Origin: an uncultured Clostridia bacterium
Lineage (GTDB): Bacteria > Bacillota > Clostridia > Christensenellales > Aristaeellaceae
DNA length: 8,288 nucleotides
Direction: 5' to 3'
NCBI GenBank assembly: GCA_937886445.1
Contig: CALGBY010000005.1
Span: 1 to 8,288, forward strand
The notes under the pieces were generated by a model. It was given only the letters and a program-made list of their open reading frames with translations, had not been told where the DNA came from and searched no databases. Positions 1 through 5,042 of this stretch are shown piece by piece. Position numbers and translations under genes: made by a program. Positions within the stretch are counted from its first letter, which is position 1. Each line of letters begins with the position of its first letter.

Positions 1-4
1 TGAG

Positions 5-57
5 GCACTATTGGGCTGTTTGAAGATCGGCTGTACACGATCTTCAAACTGACCTCC
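5..57 (+). repeat. Hairpin repeat, copy A
   Basis: A perfect 12-bp inverted repeat (18-29 with 38-49, 8-nt loop) lies in a segment that resembles the complement of 480-538. Both copies share TGGGCTGTTTGAA, a GCAC three bases further upstream, and a trailing CCGG-like end. The middle of the stem differs between copies but stays complementary in each. There is no T-run, so it is not an ordinary terminator. Its function is unknown. Confidence 0.5.
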
Positions 58-58
58 G

Positions 59-135
59 GTAAACCTCCATTTCCGCAAGCGAATCTGTTGAAAAATTCAT
101 TCGCCGTCGCACTGCCTCATTTGTGCGGTATTGCC
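59..135 (+). repeat. Right-hand half of a MITE-like foldback element
   Basis: This stretch matches 7364-7441 in direct orientation, about 70 of 78 aligned positions by eye, including a long identical core GCAAGCGAATCTGTTGAAAA. It ends in the same 15-bp terminal sequence TTGTGCGGTATTGCC (121-135). The left terminal repeat seen in the complete copy at 7282 is not present here; it is either deleted or lies before the window. Bases 1-7 (TGAGGCA) are the complement of bases 113-119, a hint that a left end sits just outside the window. It ends four bases before the stop of the zinc-ribbon peptide gene. Confidence 0.75.
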
Positions 136-139
136 TTTA

Positions 140-346
140 TCAGTTAAAAATATTCATGAAGCCGCAGACCGGACAGTAGTATGTTTTTCCGGGGTAATAC
201 TCTTCCTCAATATCCGTGCCGCAGACATAACAGCGAAGAGGCTCCTCCATTTGGGGGGACGGTTCATTCGACGCGGCTTTTCCGCCGGCTACCTTCTGCT
301 GCTCCTGCTCGCCGAGCGGGGCGACCTTCTTCGTTTCTTCCTTCAC
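140..346 (-). CDS. Small GG-leader peptide with C-terminal zinc ribbon
   Basis: This gene encodes 68 residues from a GTG start (344-346), supported by a strong AGGAGG ribosome binding site a few bases upstream on the minus strand. Residues 11-22 read LGEQEQQKVAGG, matching in form and spacing the leader ends of the two peptides at 4450 and 4746 (LTEAELEMITGG, LTEEETEKVSGG). After the GG comes a polar linker and then CX2C (C39, C42) - X15 - CX2C (C58, C61), a rubredoxin-like zinc-ribbon pattern. Bacteriocin-type GG leaders are normally cut by C39-type peptidases, but a zinc ribbon is an unusual cargo, so it may instead be a small intracellular metal-binding protein. No partner gene is adjacent. 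The gene call is fairly sure; the function is not known. Confidence 0.75.
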   Translation of the reverse strand: MKEETKKVAPLGEQEQQKVAGGKAASNEPSPQMEEPLRCYVCGTDIEEEYYPGKTYYCPVCGFMNIFN

Positions 347-479
347 TTCTGCTTTCCTCCTCTGTATTCCGAATGTAATGGCTCATCAACGGAGCCTGCG
401 GGTAAATGATGATGCGAAAGTACATTGATAAACAAGCATTACAGGGCTTTTCTGATATACCTGAAACCGTCCGGAAAAC

Positions 480-538
480 AGGGCCGGGATCAAGCTTGAA
501 AAATGTATTCGGCTATTTTTCAAACAGCCCATCGGTGC
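480..538 (-). repeat. Hairpin repeat, copy B
   Basis: This contains an inverted repeat TTGAAAAAT (496-504) and ATTTTTCAA (515-523) with a 10-nt loop. Read on the minus strand it starts TGGGCTGTTTGAA and resembles copy A at the window start, with the inner stem changed on both arms. The two copies lie in opposite orientation on either side of the zinc-ribbon peptide gene. Confidence 0.5.
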
Positions 539-653
539 ATCATCCGGAGGACGGGGCATAAGCTCTGCGGTGATTTCAATTTTAGCGAAAATCACTGCCG
601 GCGTCAAGCGTATGCTCTCAAAAACCCTTGACCGATCGCCGGGAAAGTAAGTA

Positions 654-682
654 TTGCCGGGAAAAGAAAAGAATGTTAGAAT
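654..682 (+). promoter_or_regulatory. Candidate promoter for the DJ-1 gene
   Basis: TTGCCG (654-659), a 17-bp spacer and TAGAAT (677-682) form a plausible sigma-70-type promoter about 78 bp before the DJ-1 start codon. The -35 box is only a partial match. Confidence 0.35.
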
Positions 683-759
683 GTCGGTTGGGAAGGTATC
701 CTGTCCGGTGGTCTTCCTTTTGCGGCGGCAGAGACAAACACAATCTGACGGAGAGCAAT

Positions 760-1341
760 ATGAAGAACATATATGTGGTTTTGTATCCGAACTTTACGGC
801 TTTGGATGCTTTCGGACCGGTCCAGGTGTTTGGATACATTGATGAATACGCGATCAGCTATGTTTCTCTGCATGGCGGTATTGTGCGGAACGCGCAGGGG
901 ATACAGATCATTACACAGCCTATGTCCGGAATAGAACAGGGCGGGATTCTGCTGATACCGGGAGGCTTCGGCAGCCGGGAAATGATCAAAGATCCGGTAT
1001 TCATACAGGCGATCAGAGAGGCTGCTCAAAAATCGGAATATACGCTCTGCGTCTGTACCGGATCGGCACTGGCGGCCGAAGCCGGGCTGCTGGACGGAAA
1101 ACAGGCAACTACAAACAAAACGGCATTCGCGTGGGTGGCGGATAATCACATCCATGTGAAATGGAACAGAGAAGCCCGCTGGGTGGCGGACGGCAATATA
1201 TATACCTCCGCGGGCGTATCCGCGGGAACGGATATGGCACTGGGCTTTGTCCGTGACCGGTTCGGAACGGAGATCGCGGAGAAAATCTGCCGGAAAATGG
1301 AGTATCACTGGAACACCGATTCCGAACACGACACCTTTTGA
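760..1341 (+). CDS. DJ-1/PfpI family protein, isonitrile hydratase-like
   Basis: This encodes 193 residues of the class I glutamine amidotransferase-like DJ-1/PfpI fold. The start at 760 is chosen because a GGAG site precedes it and because the fold's first strand (MKNIYVVLYPNF) begins there; the open frame extends upstream to 628 without family-like sequence. The nucleophile elbow reads CVCTGS with C99 as the probable nucleophile, followed by AAEAGLLDGKQATTNK. D16 in TALDAFGP sits where isonitrile hydratases carry their active-site Asp, and SAGVSAGTDMAL (160-171) is the usual C-terminal motif. In the Pseudomonas InhA subgroup this layout hydrates isonitriles to N-substituted formamides. Other members are glyoxalases or uncharacterised, so the substrate is inferred only. 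It is cytoplasmic, with no signal peptide, and the ABM-domain gene follows 79 bp downstream. Confidence 0.85.
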   Translation: MKNIYVVLYPNFTALDAFGPVQVFGYIDEYAISYVSLHGGIVRNAQGIQIITQPMSGIEQGGILLIPGGFGSREMIKDPVFIQAIREAAQKSEYTLCVCTGSALAAEAGLLDGKQATTNKTAFAWVADNHIHVKWNREARWVADGNIYTSAGVSAGTDMALGFVRDRFGTEIAEKICRKMEYHWNTDSEHDTF

Positions 1342-1372
1342 CAGGTCTCGTGAACAGAAACATCAAAACGCG

Positions 1373-1407
1373 GGGATCTTACTGATTCAATAAGCAGCAG
1401 TGATCCC
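1373..1407 (+). promoter_or_regulatory. Stem-loop abutting the ABM gene ribosome binding site
   Basis: GGGATC (1373-1378) plus ACTG (1381-1384) pair with CAGT (1398-1401) plus GATCCC (1402-1407), leaving a 2-nt bulge and a 13-nt loop. The structure ends directly before the GGGAGG site at 1408. With no T-run it is not a terminator. It could affect translation start or protect the 5' end of the message; this is inference. Confidence 0.3.
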
Positions 1408-1420
1408 GGGAGGGGAGCAT

Positions 1421-1741
1421 ATGATCACGATCCATCTGTATTATAAGGGTTTTGGCGGCAGCGCATATGCCTTTGCTGAAGAAATGGAGGCGTCCGGTAT
1501 TGCCGCGGCGATCCGTGCCGAACAGGGAAATCTCCGCTATCAGTATTTCCGGCCGCTTGACGATCCGGATACCGTTCTTTTGATCGACAGCTGGAAAGAT
1601 CAGGCTGCCATTGACGCGCATCATGCCTCTCCCATGATGGCGCAATTGTCCGCGCTTCGGGAAAAATATGATCTCCATATGAGAATGGAGCGTTATGTGA
1701 GTGTCGACCCCGGGACGGACGAACGGTATATCAGAAAGTAA
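1421..1741 (+). CDS. Antibiotic biosynthesis monooxygenase (ABM) domain protein, putative quinol monooxygenase
   Basis: This encodes 106 residues. ATG at 1421 is preferred over the in-frame GTG at 1400 because GGGAGG (1408-1413) lies between them at good spacing. The sequence follows the ferredoxin-like ABM pattern: a first strand ITIHLYYK, a helix, EQGNLRYQYF (34-43), then LLIDSWKDQAAIDAHHAS (53-70), which carries the conserved Trp and the AidaHhaS-type signature, and a final strand ending in MRMERYVSV. Members such as YgiN oxidise quinols without a cofactor or degrade haem, usually as dimers with one such domain per chain. The length is normal for a single-domain member. It probably lies in one transcript with the DJ-1 gene. 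The substrate cannot be read from sequence. Confidence 0.85.
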   Translation: MITIHLYYKGFGGSAYAFAEEMEASGIAAAIRAEQGNLRYQYFRPLDDPDTVLLIDSWKDQAAIDAHHASPMMAQLSALREKYDLHMRMERYVSVDPGTDERYIRK

Positions 1742-1894
1742 CGGCACCGGCGATCCCGGCAGAGCCCGGATGAACCGGTTTCCGCTTTACGGACGGCATT
1801 ATGCCGGAAAACTGATTATCGGAGTATCTGATTTGCGGGCAGTCAGTAAAACAGACGAACACGATTCACCTGATTTAGGTTTACGGAAGGCAGC

Positions 1895-2335
1895 ATGATC
1901 ATTTCAGTAGATAAAGAAAACCTGTCGCAAGCCGCGTCCATCCATTCGATCTCATGGAAGGAATCGCACCGTTCCTTCTGCACACCGGATTTTGTCGCGA
2001 TGCATACTCCGAAAAGGCAGAGGGAATACATACAGAGCAAAATGGATAACGGCAGTAAATTCTATATGCTGGTCGAAGAAAAACCGGTCGGCATCGTATC
2101 TGTTAAGGAAAACCTGATCGAGGATCTTTATGTTCTGCCGGATGAACAGAACAGGGGCTATGGCACAAGACTGCTTGTGTTCGCTGCCGGTCAATGCACC
2201 GGCAGGCCTGCTCTGTGGATCCTCGAAAACAATATCAACGCGAAACGGCTGTATATGAGAATGGGATTTCGGGAAACCGGCAGAAGGAACGCGATCACCG
2301 GCGTGCTTGATGAGCTTGAGCTCGCGCTGCCGTAA
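1895..2335 (+). CDS. GNAT family N-acetyltransferase
   Basis: This encodes 146 residues with ATG at 1895 and a GGAAGG site upstream. The GNAT acetyl-CoA site is clear: strand IEDLYVLPDE followed by QNRGYGTRLL (85-94), the Q/R-x-x-G-x-G loop that holds the pyrophosphate. The downstream strand ALWILENNINAKRLYMRMGF (106-125) is the typical motif B with Asn and Tyr near the coenzyme thiol. The N-terminal helix region (SQAASIHSISWKESHRSF) resembles the acceptor-binding part of small-molecule or N-terminal acetyltransferases. The substrate is unknown. It sits 153 bp after the ABM gene on the same strand and may be co-transcribed; no clear terminator separates them. Confidence 0.9.
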   Translation: MIISVDKENLSQAASIHSISWKESHRSFCTPDFVAMHTPKRQREYIQSKMDNGSKFYMLVEEKPVGIVSVKENLIEDLYVLPDEQNRGYGTRLLVFAAGQCTGRPALWILENNINAKRLYMRMGFRETGRRNAITGVLDELELALP

Positions 2336-2697
2336 ATCAGGATCTGTGAGGAGCAGGATGCCTGACAGATATATTCCGTTTTCGCTGCGGCAGGTATATA
2401 CCGGAAAAGTATATCCGGACAGACGGATTTTCATGCTTATGGCCTGCGGGCAGAAAGAAAAGTGATGATCGGCAGTTTCTTCTGCATCCGGAAAACGGGC
2501 TATTGCCATACGAGATATGAACAGGGATACGCTTGTATGGTATGCTTATGGTGCGGAAGTCCATAATGACGGATAGCCTTTGCATAGTTGTGCGATTTTG
2601 TCGGTTTCGGAGTGCTTGACAGATAAGCCGGGATATTGTATACTGTTTGCCGTTGCGCTTGCGCGACAAAACAATAATCTGAAGGGAATTATGAATT
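2336..2697. other. Gene-free stretch before the secreted-protein gene
   Basis: These 362 bp carry no convincing gene on either strand. A weak imperfect hairpin (2342-2370) with no clean T-run follows the acetyltransferase stop. Three similar AT-rich motifs (GATATATTCCG at 2367, GTATATACCGG at 2394, GTATATCCGG at 2409) form a small cluster that could be protein-binding sites or chance. The end holds the strong promoter at 2616-2644 and a short GC-rich hairpin around 2652-2668 in the leader of the next gene. Confidence 0.4.
2616..2644 (+). promoter_or_regulatory. Strong sigma-70-type promoter
   Basis: TTGACA (2616-2621), a 17-bp spacer and TATACT (2639-2644) give a perfect -35, a five-of-six -10 and ideal spacing. 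It is the best promoter in the window. It predicts transcription from about 2651 and a leader of roughly 45 nt before the secreted-protein gene. Confidence 0.85.
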
Positions 2698-3099
2698 ATG
2701 AAGAAGTTAGCTGCTGTGATCGTCGCCCTGTCCATGCTGTTTACCATGGCCTTTGCCATGGCCGGTGAAGCCACTGTTTCCACCTATATCATGGCTGCCG
2801 TTTCCGACGCCGATGGCAACACTGTGTCCATTGAGGAAGTTCAGCTGCCCATCCTGGTGCTGTCCATTGACGGTGCCAGCAATGTCTGTGCCTTTGGTAC
2901 TGAGGAAGCGCTGGTGGAAGGCACCTACGAGATCGTTGCCGGTGAGGACGATGTATACATGCTGTATGTTACGCTGAACGACGGTGAGGAGATCGTTATG
3001 TTCTACATCGCGGAAAGTGACACATGGATGCTGGTCGATGATGAGAGCGGCTGCTGCATGTATCTCATGAATGTTGACGCGATCGATATGGCTGCCTGA
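2698..3099 (+). CDS. Small secreted acidic protein of unknown function
   Basis: This encodes 133 residues. Residues 1-22 form a Sec signal peptide (MKK, hydrophobic core, then AMA before GEA), so the product is exported. The mature part, about 110 residues, is rich in Asp and Glu, has almost no Lys or Arg, and alternates hydrophobic residues with short turns (YEIVAGEDDVYMLYVTLNDG). This suggests a small beta-barrel or sandwich, lipocalin-like in feel. A CC pair lies near the end (SGCCMYLMNVDAIDM). Codon use is biased to GCC and CTG. Together with the near-consensus promoter and the strong terminator, this suggests high expression as a single-gene unit. An overlapping ATG at 2691 sits closer to the AAGGG site (2682-2686), giving this start an 11-nt spacer. 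I do not recognise a named family. Confidence 0.85.
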   Translation: MKKLAAVIVALSMLFTMAFAMAGEATVSTYIMAAVSDADGNTVSIEEVQLPILVLSIDGASNVCAFGTEEALVEGTYEIVAGEDDVYMLYVTLNDGEEIVMFYIAESDTWMLVDDESGCCMYLMNVDAIDMAA

Positions 3100-3115
3100 T
3101 CTGAGACGGTTTTTA

Positions 3116-3155
3116 CAGGCTGCTGCGGTGCTTTAGCCGCGGCGGCCTGTTTTTT
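3116..3155 (+). terminator. Rho-independent terminator of the secreted-protein gene
   Basis: A 13-bp stem (3116-3128 with 3137-3149, two G-U pairs) with an 8-nt loop is followed by six T residues (3150-3155). It ends transcription from the strong promoter at 2616. Confidence 0.92.
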
Positions 3156-3222
3156 ATTCGGAATGATCGGGGCGGAAGTCATCCCGCACGCTGTGTACTA
3201 TAGAATACCGGAGGGAGTCGCT

Positions 3223-3318
3223 GTGATCTATGCACGATTTCCGGTAAGATACGGCTTATTGACCGGTTTATTTGAATTGATACCGGTCAGGGATCCTTTC
3301 CGGCAGAGGGGCAAATGA
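3223..3318 (+). CDS. Possible 31-residue peptide
   Basis: A GTG at 3223 is preceded by GGAGGGAG (3210-3217) and an AT-rich TATAGAAT (3199-3206) that could be a -10 element. The predicted product starts MIYARFPVRYGLLTGLFELI, short, basic and amphipathic. Its 3' end overlaps the tail of the SPASM fragment on the other strand. It may be a real small peptide, a truncated gene start, or chance; no homologue comes to mind. Confidence 0.25.
   Translation: MIYARFPVRYGLLTGLFELIPVRDPFRQRGK
3260..3289. repeat. TGACCGGT / ACCGGTCA inverted repeat
   Basis: Perfect 8-bp arms (3260-3267 and 3282-3289) flank a 14-bp AT-rich spacer, overlapping the stop of the SPASM fragment. There is no T-run on either side. 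The form suits a dimeric repressor operator or a small mRNA hairpin; nothing decides between these. Confidence 0.3.
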
Positions 3319-3622
3319 AACGGACGGGCAATGCATGACTGGCACGCCAAAACAGCCTGCCGGCTTCCTCATACAGCCGGTCTACCCAGCCGCCCCGAAA
3401 CATTTCGCAGGCTGCCGGATCAATGGCAAAGTAATCGCCGCCATCCTGTCCGATACCCATAGCGCGGCAGCCGCCGCAGCACCGGGCGCGGTATTGGCAA
3501 TCATGACATTTTTTATTGTGCTCAGGAACATGACGGATGCTCCTGCCGGTCAACTCTGTGTATGCCGCTGTGTGAACAGAAATACGCGGCGAACCGCCTG
3601 CGCAGGCAGGAACTTCGAATCA
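3287..3622 (-). pseudogene. Radical SAM/SPASM peptide maturase, C-terminal remnant
   Basis: The minus-strand frame, open from a stop at 3620-3622 down to a stop at 3287-3289, encodes the SPASM region of a radical SAM maturase. It shows CHDCQYRARCCGGCRA, the CX2CX5CX3C auxiliary iron-sulfur cluster pattern, followed by GDYFAIDPAACEMFRGGW with the last cluster Cys. Family members are usually 350-450 residues with an N-terminal CX3CX2C radical SAM barrel, which is absent here; upstream sequence in all frames shows none of it. The only start-like codon is a TTG at 3553 without a ribosome binding site. SPASM maturases install thioether or other crosslinks in ribosomal peptides, so this may be the broken original enzyme of the peptide locus next door. 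That link is inference. Confidence 0.7.
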
Positions 3623-3791
3623 TACCGGGGTCGGAAGCCGGTCCGGATCATCTGAAGGATCCTTCTCTTTTTTCCGCTTCCGGTCTGCAGCAGGAGAAAA
3701 GAAAAGGAAAACCGTTGTATGTGACGAATAATGTATATGTATGGCGGAACACGGTCCGCTCCGGAGGATCGTACAGAAAGGATGCACAAAA

Positions 3792-4301
3792 ATGAAAAAA
3801 GCCGCATGTTTGCTTATGGCTGTATTGCTCCTGGTTTCTTCTTCTCATTTTGCCTACGCGTATACCTATGATGGGGCAGCAGTCGTTGCCAGAGCGAAGC
3901 AGGAGCTGGGAAAACCGTATGAATGGGGCGCAGTCGGGCCCGCGGGCTATGACGCAAGCGGTCTGGTAAGCTATTGCATCACCGGTTTGCATACCAGAAT
4001 AGGTACCATCACCACCTTTATGGGCTGGACCCGTGTCTGCAATCCGCAGCCGGGCGACATCTGCGTAAGCTCCGCACATTGCGGCATCTATGTCGGCGGA
4101 AACTCTATGATCCACGCGCCGACATTTGGATACACTGTTACATATGGCAATGTACAGCCGGATATGATCTTCGTAAGACCGGACACGCTTCCGAATATGC
4201 CGAATACCGGTGACAGTATGCCGGTCCTGCCGCTCGCCCTGTGCGCAGCCGCGTCTTTGGGCGTTTTGCTGATAACGGCACGGAAAAAGAAAGCACGATA
4301 A
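3792..4301 (+). CDS. Wall-anchored NlpC/P60-like protein lacking the catalytic Cys
   Basis: This encodes 169 residues; ATG at 3792 has GAAAGGA upstream. Residues 1-23 are a signal peptide ending AYA. The NlpC/P60 (CHAP-like papain fold) domain spans about 26-130: the helix AAVVARAKQELGKPYEWGA, then GPAGYDASGLVSYC, then AHCGIYVGG and MIHAP. The catalytic Cys of the usual DCSGLV motif is Ala55 (codon GCA, two changes from a Cys codon). The active-site His97 and a downstream His108 are kept, and C62 lies seven residues on. The C-terminus carries MPNTG (136-140), a hydrophobic stretch and RKKKAR, a sortase-type sorting signal. It probably binds peptidoglycan or a partner without hydrolysing it, unless C62 acts in place of the lost residue. 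It is the first gene of the plus-strand run to 7280. Confidence 0.85.
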   Translation: MKKAACLLMAVLLLVSSSHFAYAYTYDGAAVVARAKQELGKPYEWGAVGPAGYDASGLVSYCITGLHTRIGTITTFMGWTRVCNPQPGDICVSSAHCGIYVGGNSMIHAPTFGYTVTYGNVQPDMIFVRPDTLPNMPNTGDSMPVLPLALCAAASLGVLLITARKKKAR

Positions 4302-4331
4302 CGAACAGACCCGGGACCCGTCCTCCGGATG

Positions 4332-4349
4332 AGGCTGAAATATCAGCCT
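4332..4349 (+). repeat. AGGCTGA-TCAGCCT hairpin
   Basis: A perfect 7-bp stem (4332-4338 with 4343-4349) with an AATA loop lies between the NlpC-like gene and the first peptide gene. No T-run follows. It could mark a processing or partial-attenuation site that sets peptide levels apart from the upstream gene, but that is inference. Confidence 0.35.
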
Positions 4350-4429
4350 GAAAACAGGAACCCATAGAGAGCTGTGCCTGCAAGTATCCGTTTATTGAAG
4401 AATATCGTATATATCTATGCAGAATATTT

Positions 4430-4487
4430 ATGAAAGGCAGGCGCGAACCATGGAAAAAATCAATAAAGAAGAACTGATGAAGATGCT
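4430..4487 (+). repeat. Duplicated ribosome-site and leader module, copy 1
   Basis: This segment matches 4727-4783 at the DNA level, from ATGAAAGG before the ribosome binding site through the leader codons to about GATGCTG. The similarity continues upstream of the start codon and fades in the core, so the gene pair arose by duplication followed by core divergence or replacement. Confidence 0.7.
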
Positions 4488-4641
4488 GGGTATGACTGAG
4501 GAAGAACAGATGAAGAAACCGGACCTTACCGAGGCGGAACTGGAAATGATCACGGGAGGGAAAATCGACAGCCATTGCTATGCGACCTGTCTGACAATGG
4601 GATATGATACTGAGCGCTGTAAGCACGCCTGTGAGCATTGA
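4450..4641 (+). CDS. Cys-rich GG-leader peptide 1 (putative RiPP or bacteriocin precursor)
   Basis: This encodes 63 residues. The start at 4450 is preferred over the in-frame ATG at 4417 because it aligns with the start of peptide 2, and because the AAAGGCAGG site lies between the two. Residues 1-37 are an acidic/amphipathic leader beginning MEKINKEELMKMLGM and ending LTEAELEMITGG, a double-glycine cleavage site. The 26-residue core (38-63) has four Cys: C43, C47, C57, C61, spaced C-X3-C-X9-C-X3-C, with two His near the end. This twin CX3C layout is that of disulfide-stapled helical hairpins (alpha-hairpinins). The cleaved product would be a very small peptide. No C39 peptidase/ABC exporter is in the window. 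It could instead be a modified RiPP; the class cannot be fixed from sequence alone. Confidence 0.75.
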   Translation: MEKINKEELMKMLGMTEEEQMKKPDLTEAELEMITGGKIDSHCYATCLTMGYDTERCKHACEH

Positions 4642-4726
4642 AAAGGAATGAGCGGCTCAATGAGCAGCGCGCGGGAGGATCACGGGGAGATCAGCCGGGA
4701 AAAAACGATATCATACCAAACAACAA

Positions 4727-4783
4727 TGAAAGGAAGGCAGGTACCATGGAAAAGATCAGCAAGGAAGAACTGATGAAAAAGCT
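4727..4783 (+). repeat. Duplicated ribosome-site and leader module, copy 2
   Basis: This is the second copy of the module at 4430-4487. It has a better ribosome binding site (AGGAAGG at 8-nt spacing) than copy 1, so peptide 2 may be made in larger amount. Confidence 0.7.
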
Positions 4784-4976
4784 GAACCTGACCGAGGAAG
4801 AGACGGAGAAGGTTTCAGGAGGCGAAAGTTTGCAAGAATGTTATGCTCGAGCGGACAAACAGCAGATGGCTTGTCTCGGGAAGTGTCCTGAACGTGCAAG
4901 AGGCTGTATTCAAATCTGCTATAATGAATGGGAAACTGAAAGGCATATCTGCCACTCACAGTACGGGAATCGGTAG
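4746..4976 (+). CDS. Cys-rich GG-leader peptide 2 (putative RiPP or bacteriocin precursor)
   Basis: This encodes 76 residues, with ATG at 4746 and an AGGAAGG site (4731-4737) at 8-nt spacing. The leader (1-26) begins MEKISKEELMKKLNL and ends LTEEETEKVSGG. It is nearly identical to peptide 1 at the N-terminus but lacks 11 residues in the middle. The 50-residue core carries six Cys: C32, C43, C47, C54, C58, C69. The spacing 10-3-6-3-10 is a perfect mirror, which suits nested pairs C32-C69, C43-C58 and C47-C54 across two antiparallel helices. The core is otherwise unlike that of peptide 1. Peptide 1 ends 104 bp upstream and the thioredoxin-desulfurase gene starts 66 bp downstream with no terminator, so one transcript is likely. 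Export and modification genes are not visible. Confidence 0.78.
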   Translation: MEKISKEELMKKLNLTEEETEKVSGGESLQECYARADKQQMACLGKCPERARGCIQICYNEWETERHICHSQYGNR

Positions 4977-5042
4977 AAGGATGTCCCGCTGTGAATGAAT
5001 AGATCATAGGCATTGCAGTATCATACAGAAGGAACACTGACC

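Larger units (their letters stand above)
347..759. other. Gene-free stretch between divergent genes
   Basis: These 413 bp separate the divergent zinc-ribbon and DJ-1 genes. Apart from the hairpin repeat at 480-538 and a candidate promoter at 654-682, I see no convincing gene. A minus-strand open frame at 386-607 has no ribosome binding site and no recognisable sequence. A weak 5-bp hairpin (380-384 with 392-396) lies in the leader of the minus-strand gene. Confidence 0.5.

Noticed and set aside
676..1329. 217-residue minus-strand open frame
   Set aside because: It is antisense to the well-supported DJ-1 gene and has no recognisable domain or start signal.
2337..2783. 148-residue minus-strand open frame over the gap and the secreted-protein promoter
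   Set aside because: It runs through the strong promoter and signal-peptide codons of the opposite gene, and its sequence is basic and unlike any family I know.
3335..3655. 106-residue plus-strand open frame
   Set aside because: It is the complement of the SPASM remnant, whose minus-strand reading gives a clear cluster motif; the plus reading shows only Ala-rich shadow sequence.
3646..3672. GGATC/GATCC hairpin before a T-rich run as a terminator
   Set aside because: Only five base pairs, an interrupted T-run, and no gene on the plus strand that would end there.
4332..4349. Terminator between the NlpC-like and peptide genes
   Set aside because: The hairpin is good but short and is followed by GAAAAC with no T-run, so it is listed only as a hairpin.
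4417..4449. Upstream in-frame ATG for peptide 1
   Set aside because: The added 11 residues do not align with peptide 2, and the ribosome binding site lies downstream of this ATG.
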